Positions 5,028 through 7,770 of a stretch of 7,770 nucleotides of DNA are shown here, piece by piece (within the stretch, counting starts at the first letter, position 1; each line of letters begins with the position of its first letter). The notes beneath the pieces are model-generated. The model did not search any database, was not told the origin of the DNA, and saw nothing but the letters and a program-made list of their open reading frames with translations. The stretch spans positions 1 to 7,770 of the forward strand of contig CANFNE010000116.1 in NCBI GenBank assembly GCA_947448105.1, written 5' to 3'. Made by a program: the position numbers and the translations under genes. Origin of the DNA: Burkholderiales bacterium. Its GTDB lineage: Bacteria > Pseudomonadota > Gammaproteobacteria > Burkholderiales > Burkholderiaceae_C.

Positions 5028-7118
5028 ATGCCCGCACGGTCTTCGCTCTTGCTGGCACCGTGTGCGCGGCGCCAGCGCGGCGCGGCTACGGTGCTCATGA
5101 CCCTGCTGGTGGGACTGGCGGTCATGGCCAGCACCCTGGCCCTGGTGCAGTACGTGCGCAGCAGCCAAGACCAGGGTGTGGCGATGCACGCACAAACCCA
5201 GGCCCAAATGAACGCCTGGGCCGGGGCTGAACTGGTGCGCCAGTACCTGCAAGGCCTGACCACGGCCCAGCGTGCCAGCTTGCTGGCCAGTGTGCAGTCC
5301 ACGAGCGCTGCGACGCCCCTGGACTTTTCTACCGATGTCGGCGCAAGCGCCGTCCTGCTACCGGCGTCCACCAGCAGCAATTTCTTGGCACGGGTCACCG
5401 GCATTACCGCAGCGTCCATTCCCAAAGCCCGAACCACCGTCACCTTGGACCTCAACTATGGCGTCAGCCCCGCCGGTCTGAGTGCCTTGCGCAACGCGTT
5501 CAAGTCCGGCGTTGCGACCCAGCTAGGGGGGACGATTACCCTGCTGACCGACACAGTGGAACAGGCGACGGTCAACGTCCGGGGCGACCTCTTGTCCGGG
5601 GGCTACAGCATGACCGGCGCCAACACCATCAACGCCACCGGCACCATCAACCTGGGGAGCAACTCCAACTACCAGGTGTTGAATTCCAACTGCGACGTCG
5701 TCATCAGCGGCACCACCACGGTGGGCACGGTCAACGCCCTGCGCCATGTTTGCGGCGCAGGCACGGCCCGGGTCAGCGGCGTGGCCACGGCCAACGGCTC
5801 AATCGACATGGGCACGGCCAACAACGGCACCTTGGCCGCGCTGGGCGGCACAGTGAGCAGCAACAGCTGCAGCGCCCAGGGCTTCGCGGGCAACGCGGCC
5901 CAAGGCCTGGCTGCGAGCTGCGCCACACCCGCCGTTGCCGGTGTGAATCTGGGCAACGGCTCGGCCGCCAGCGTCAAGTCGGGCTTGGACGCGTACATGG
6001 GCTCCGGCACGATTGGCAGCCTGGTGGCGGGCCGTGACCTGGTGATCACCGGCTGGAACGGCACGGTCAACGGCACCGTGGTGCGCCAGGTGGTGCGCGG
6101 CAGCTACAACTTTCTGGGCACGGTGACAACGGGTGGCCCGAGCCCGACCATCACGCCGGTGCAGGCGGTTGCCATTGAGCCCGACACCCCGTTCAACGCC
6201 AATGACTACCGCAGCTACGCCAATTACGCCTTCTACCTCAGCGGCAACGACCTCAAGGTGGACGTCAAGAACATCACCGGCGTGGCCGACGGCAGCTACT
6301 ACCTGGGCACCGCCAGCCGTACTTCGGCCATGCGCTATGCGTGCACCTTCAGCGGGGACAACTGCAGTGCTGGCAACCGCAGCCTGGACTTGTGCACCGC
6401 CAACCCCAACACTGCATGCCTGACGTACGCCGCAGGAAGCTGGACCCTGGCCACCGACATAGGCGAAGGCATGCGCGCCGGCGTGGCCTGGTTCAGCGGC
6501 AACCTGGAAGCCAGTACCGGCACCTACTACAACACCTTTATTGCCACGGGCAACATCACCACCAGCGGCACACACACCATTTATGCGCCCAATTACGCCG
6601 GCTATTCCGGTACTGTGGGTGGCACGACTTACGCCCCTAGCGGCCTGTGCACCACGGCTGCGGGCGTGGCGATTGCCAGCTACCCCAGCAACTACTGCAA
6701 TCTCGCCAACGCCAGCTTCAACCCGACGGCTGCCAGTGGTTTGGGCAGCTACGCCTATATGGCCGGCAGTTTCAGCGGAGCCAGCTACGCCGCCAGCAGC
6801 TACCTTGGGGGCAATGTGGCGCTGGGCGGTGGCGCGTTCAACGGCTATGTGCTGGCGGGCAACGCGTTTTCCAGCGGCGGCGTGTCCACCATCCGTGGCT
6901 TCGTGAGTTCCCAGGGCTCGGGCGCAGGCAATTCCAACCAAAGCAGCAAAACTGCCAACCTGGGCAGCAGCACCACCATTGATGTGCGCGCATTGCCCGC
7001 CACGCTGGCTGCGGGCAATACGGCCAGCGCGGGCGCTGGTGCGGATGCGGGCAACGGTTCGAGCTCGGGTTCGGGCAGCACGGCGACCGTGTCCCTCCTG
7101 TATTCGCGCTACCTCTGA
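5028..7118 (+). CDS. Giant PilX/GspK-type minor pilin with large predicted beta-solenoid region
   Basis: A 696-residue protein. ATG 5028 is chosen: AAGG at 5020-5023 precedes it, it lies 7 nt after the PilW-like stop, and the leader is then 18 residues (MPARSSLLLAPCARRQRG). The frame is open back to 4953, but only inside pilW. RQRG is followed by AATVLMTLLVGLAVMASTLALVQYV, a membrane helix with Leu instead of Glu at position 5, as in PilX and GspK, then a helix with AGAELVRQYL like the PilX N-terminal domain. From about residue 172 the protein is rich in Gly, Ser, Thr, Asn and Ala, with short repeated strands (TINATGTINLG, ISGTTTVGTV, GNVALGGGAFNGYVLAGN). This suggests a beta-solenoid in at least two blocks (about 172-370 and 505-630), separated by a segment with four clustered Cys (439, 446, 456, 464). 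Ten Cys occur after the leader. The C-terminal about 40 residues are low-complexity Gly/Ser/Ala. Ordinary PilX is around 200 residues. Probable role: pilus-tip adhesin or DNA receptor. The function is inferred. Confidence 0.75.
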   Translation: MPARSSLLLAPCARRQRGAATVLMTLLVGLAVMASTLALVQYVRSSQDQGVAMHAQTQAQMNAWAGAELVRQYLQGLTTAQRASLLASVQSTSAATPLDFSTDVGASAVLLPASTSSNFLARVTGITAASIPKARTTVTLDLNYGVSPAGLSALRNAFKSGVATQLGGTITLLTDTVEQATVNVRGDLLSGGYSMTGANTINATGTINLGSNSNYQVLNSNCDVVISGTTTVGTVNALRHVCGAGTARVSGVATANGSIDMGTANNGTLAALGGTVSSNSCSAQGFAGNAAQGLAASCATPAVAGVNLGNGSAASVKSGLDAYMGSGTIGSLVAGRDLVITGWNGTVNGTVVRQVVRGSYNFLGTVTTGGPSPTITPVQAVAIEPDTPFNANDYRSYANYAFYLSGNDLKVDVKNITGVADGSYYLGTASRTSAMRYACTFSGDNCSAGNRSLDLCTANPNTACLTYAAGSWTLATDIGEGMRAGVAWFSGNLEASTGTYYNTFIATGNITTSGTHTIYAPNYAGYSGTVGGTTYAPSGLCTTAAGVAIASYPSNYCNLANASFNPTAASGLGSYAYMAGSFSGASYAASSYLGGNVALGGGAFNGYVLAGNAFSSGGVSTIRGFVSSQGSGAGNSNQSSKTANLGSSTTIDVRALPATLAAGNTASAGAGADAGNGSSSGSGSTATVSLLYSRYL

Positions 7119-7134
7119 GCCAGGGCGCGGGCCA

Positions 7135-7187
7135 CACCGATCGGGCACCCGGCCGGGTGTACACAGAACGCCACTGCCCTATCGGTG
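7135..7187. promoter_or_regulatory. Nested inverted repeats between the pilin operon and proA
   Basis: CACCGATCGGGC (7135-7146) and GCCCTATCGGTG (7176-7187) are inverted copies matching at 11 of 12 positions. The left arm runs into CACCCGGCCGGGTG (7146-7159), a perfect 14-bp palindrome. The right arm ends 11 nt before the proA ATG. As RNA, the whole could fold into a long hairpin with an inner stem. It may end pilin-operon transcription, structure the proA leader, or be an operator. No T run follows, so a classical terminator is unlikely. I could not place a convincing -35/-10 pair for proA in this spacer. Confidence 0.5.
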
Positions 7188-7198
7188 AAAATGGTCCC

Positions 7199-7770
7199 AT
7201 GACCGCCACCACTTCTACCGCATCCATTTCGCAATACGCCCACACCCTGGGCGCCCAGGCCAAAGCCGCCAGCGCGCGCATGGCCAGCGCTTCCACCGCC
7301 CGCAAAAATAAAGCGCTGGTGCGCCTGGCCGCCTTGCTGCGCGAGAACGCCACCGCGCTGCAAACAGACAACGCCAAAGACCTGGACCGCGCCCGCGCCG
7401 CCGGGCTGGCCGCACCGATGGTGGACCGCCTCAAGCTCACGCCGGCCGTGCTGGAAACCTGCGCCCAGGGTTGCGAGCAGCTAGCCGCCATGGCCGACGT
7501 GATTGGCGAAATCATCGGCATGAAACAGCAGCCCAGCGGCATCCGCGTGGGGCAAATGCGCGTGCCCATTGGCGTGTTCGGCATGATTTTCGAGAGCCGT
7601 CCCAATGTGACCATCGAGGCCGCGAGCCTGTCCATCAAAAGCGGCAATGCCTGCATCCTGCGCGGCGGCTCGGAGGCGATTGATTCCAACAAGGCGCTGG
7701 CGCTGCTGGTGGAGCAGGCGCTGGTGGAAAGCGGCCTGCCCGCACACGCGGTGCAACTGGTGCAAACCAC
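7199..7770 (+). CDS. proA: Gamma-glutamyl phosphate reductase, N-terminal part (3' end outside window)
   Basis: NADPH-dependent reduction of gamma-glutamyl phosphate to glutamate semialdehyde, the second step of proline synthesis in the cytoplasm. The 190 visible codons start at ATG 7199; the ATG at 7191 is out of frame with this gene and stops after three codons. The N-terminal helix-rich part (LGAQAKAASARMASAS, NKALVRLAALLREN, NAKDLDRARAAGL) and the following MVDRLKLTP match ProA. The family signature appears as MRVPIGVFGMIFESRPNVT (ESRPNVT at 132-138), AASLSIKSGNACILRGGSEA (LRGGSEA at 154-160) and NKALALLVEQAL. The catalytic cysteine is downstream of the window. Full length would be about 420 residues. 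No strong Shine-Dalgarno is seen. The gene lies 80 nt after the pilin operon on the same strand, so read-through is possible. Confidence 0.96.
   Translation, partial: MTATTSTASISQYAHTLGAQAKAASARMASASTARKNKALVRLAALLRENATALQTDNAKDLDRARAAGLAAPMVDRLKLTPAVLETCAQGCEQLAAMADVIGEIIGMKQQPSGIRVGQMRVPIGVFGMIFESRPNVTIEAASLSIKSGNACILRGGSEAIDSNKALALLVEQALVESGLPAHAVQLVQT

Noticed and set aside
3734..5455. 573-codon open frame on the minus strand opposite the pilV/pilW genes
   Set aside because: It is antisense to three overlapping prepilin-like genes with clear signatures. Its translation is low-information, His/Gln/Arg/Gly-rich sequence typical of a shadow frame in GC-rich DNA.
5799..7148. 449-codon open frame on the minus strand opposite the giant pilin gene
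   Set aside because: The Ala/Gly/Val/Arg-rich translation shows no domain or start signal. It reflects the codon bias of the + strand gene, which has a good start, leader and frame.
6838..7770. 310-codon open frame on the minus strand opposite proA and the end of the giant pilin gene
   Set aside because: It spans two real + strand genes and the spacer. The translation is Ser/Arg/Cys/Trp-rich shadow sequence.
1..7770. CRISPR array, tRNA or rRNA gene, insertion sequence or integrase
   Set aside because: No regularly spaced direct repeats, cloverleaf-like sequence, transposase motif or terminal inverted repeats with target duplication were seen.

Overview
The window is GC-rich chromosomal DNA with dense, co-directional genes on the + strand. 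The order leuS-lptE-holA ... proA and the protein signatures (a leucyl-tRNA synthetase with a TMSKS loop, an LptE starting CGFALR, a HolA of 365 aa) point to a betaproteobacterium of the Burkholderiales, most likely the Comamonadaceae. This assignment comes from recalled synteny and sequence character, not from a database search.

Layout: positions 1-883 hold the C-terminal third of leuS, which carries a GC-rich palindromic repeat translated in frame. lptE (908-1471) and holA (1482-2579) follow with short gaps, so leuS-lptE-holA looks like one housekeeping operon (leucine charging, LPS export to the outer membrane, DNA polymerase III clamp loader). Positions 2580-2839 hold no gene. They contain a weak hairpin and then a sharply AT-rich block with repeated ATGAT/ATCAT half-sites and a TATAAT box, which is a plausible promoter and operator for what follows.

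Positions 2840-7118 carry five tightly packed genes whose products all begin with a prepilin-like segment: a PilE/ComP-type pilin, a GspH/FimT-type pilin, a PilV-type pilin, a PilW-type pilin and a very large (696 aa) PilX-type protein. Gaps are 7 to 11 nt, and one junction is a 26-nt overlap with a strong Shine-Dalgarno inside the upstream gene, so this is almost certainly one operon. It resembles the minor-pilin (priming/tip) operon of type IVa pili, but pilY1 is not present within the window and the last gene is several times longer than an ordinary pilX.

The large last protein is the most interesting item. It has a PilX/GspK-like hydrophobic N-terminus lacking Glu5, followed by about 600 residues of Gly/Ser/Thr/Asn/Ala-rich, probably beta-solenoid sequence with ten cysteines. 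By analogy with Thermus ComZ (a minor pilin with an inserted beta-solenoid that acts as a DNA receptor at the pilus tip), it could be a tip-located adhesin or DNA-binding subunit that takes the place of PilY1.

A short spacer (7119-7198) with nested inverted repeats separates the pilin operon from proA (7199 onward, truncated by the window end). The pilin operon therefore looks like an islet placed between holA and proA, which I recall as adjacent in many Burkholderiales.
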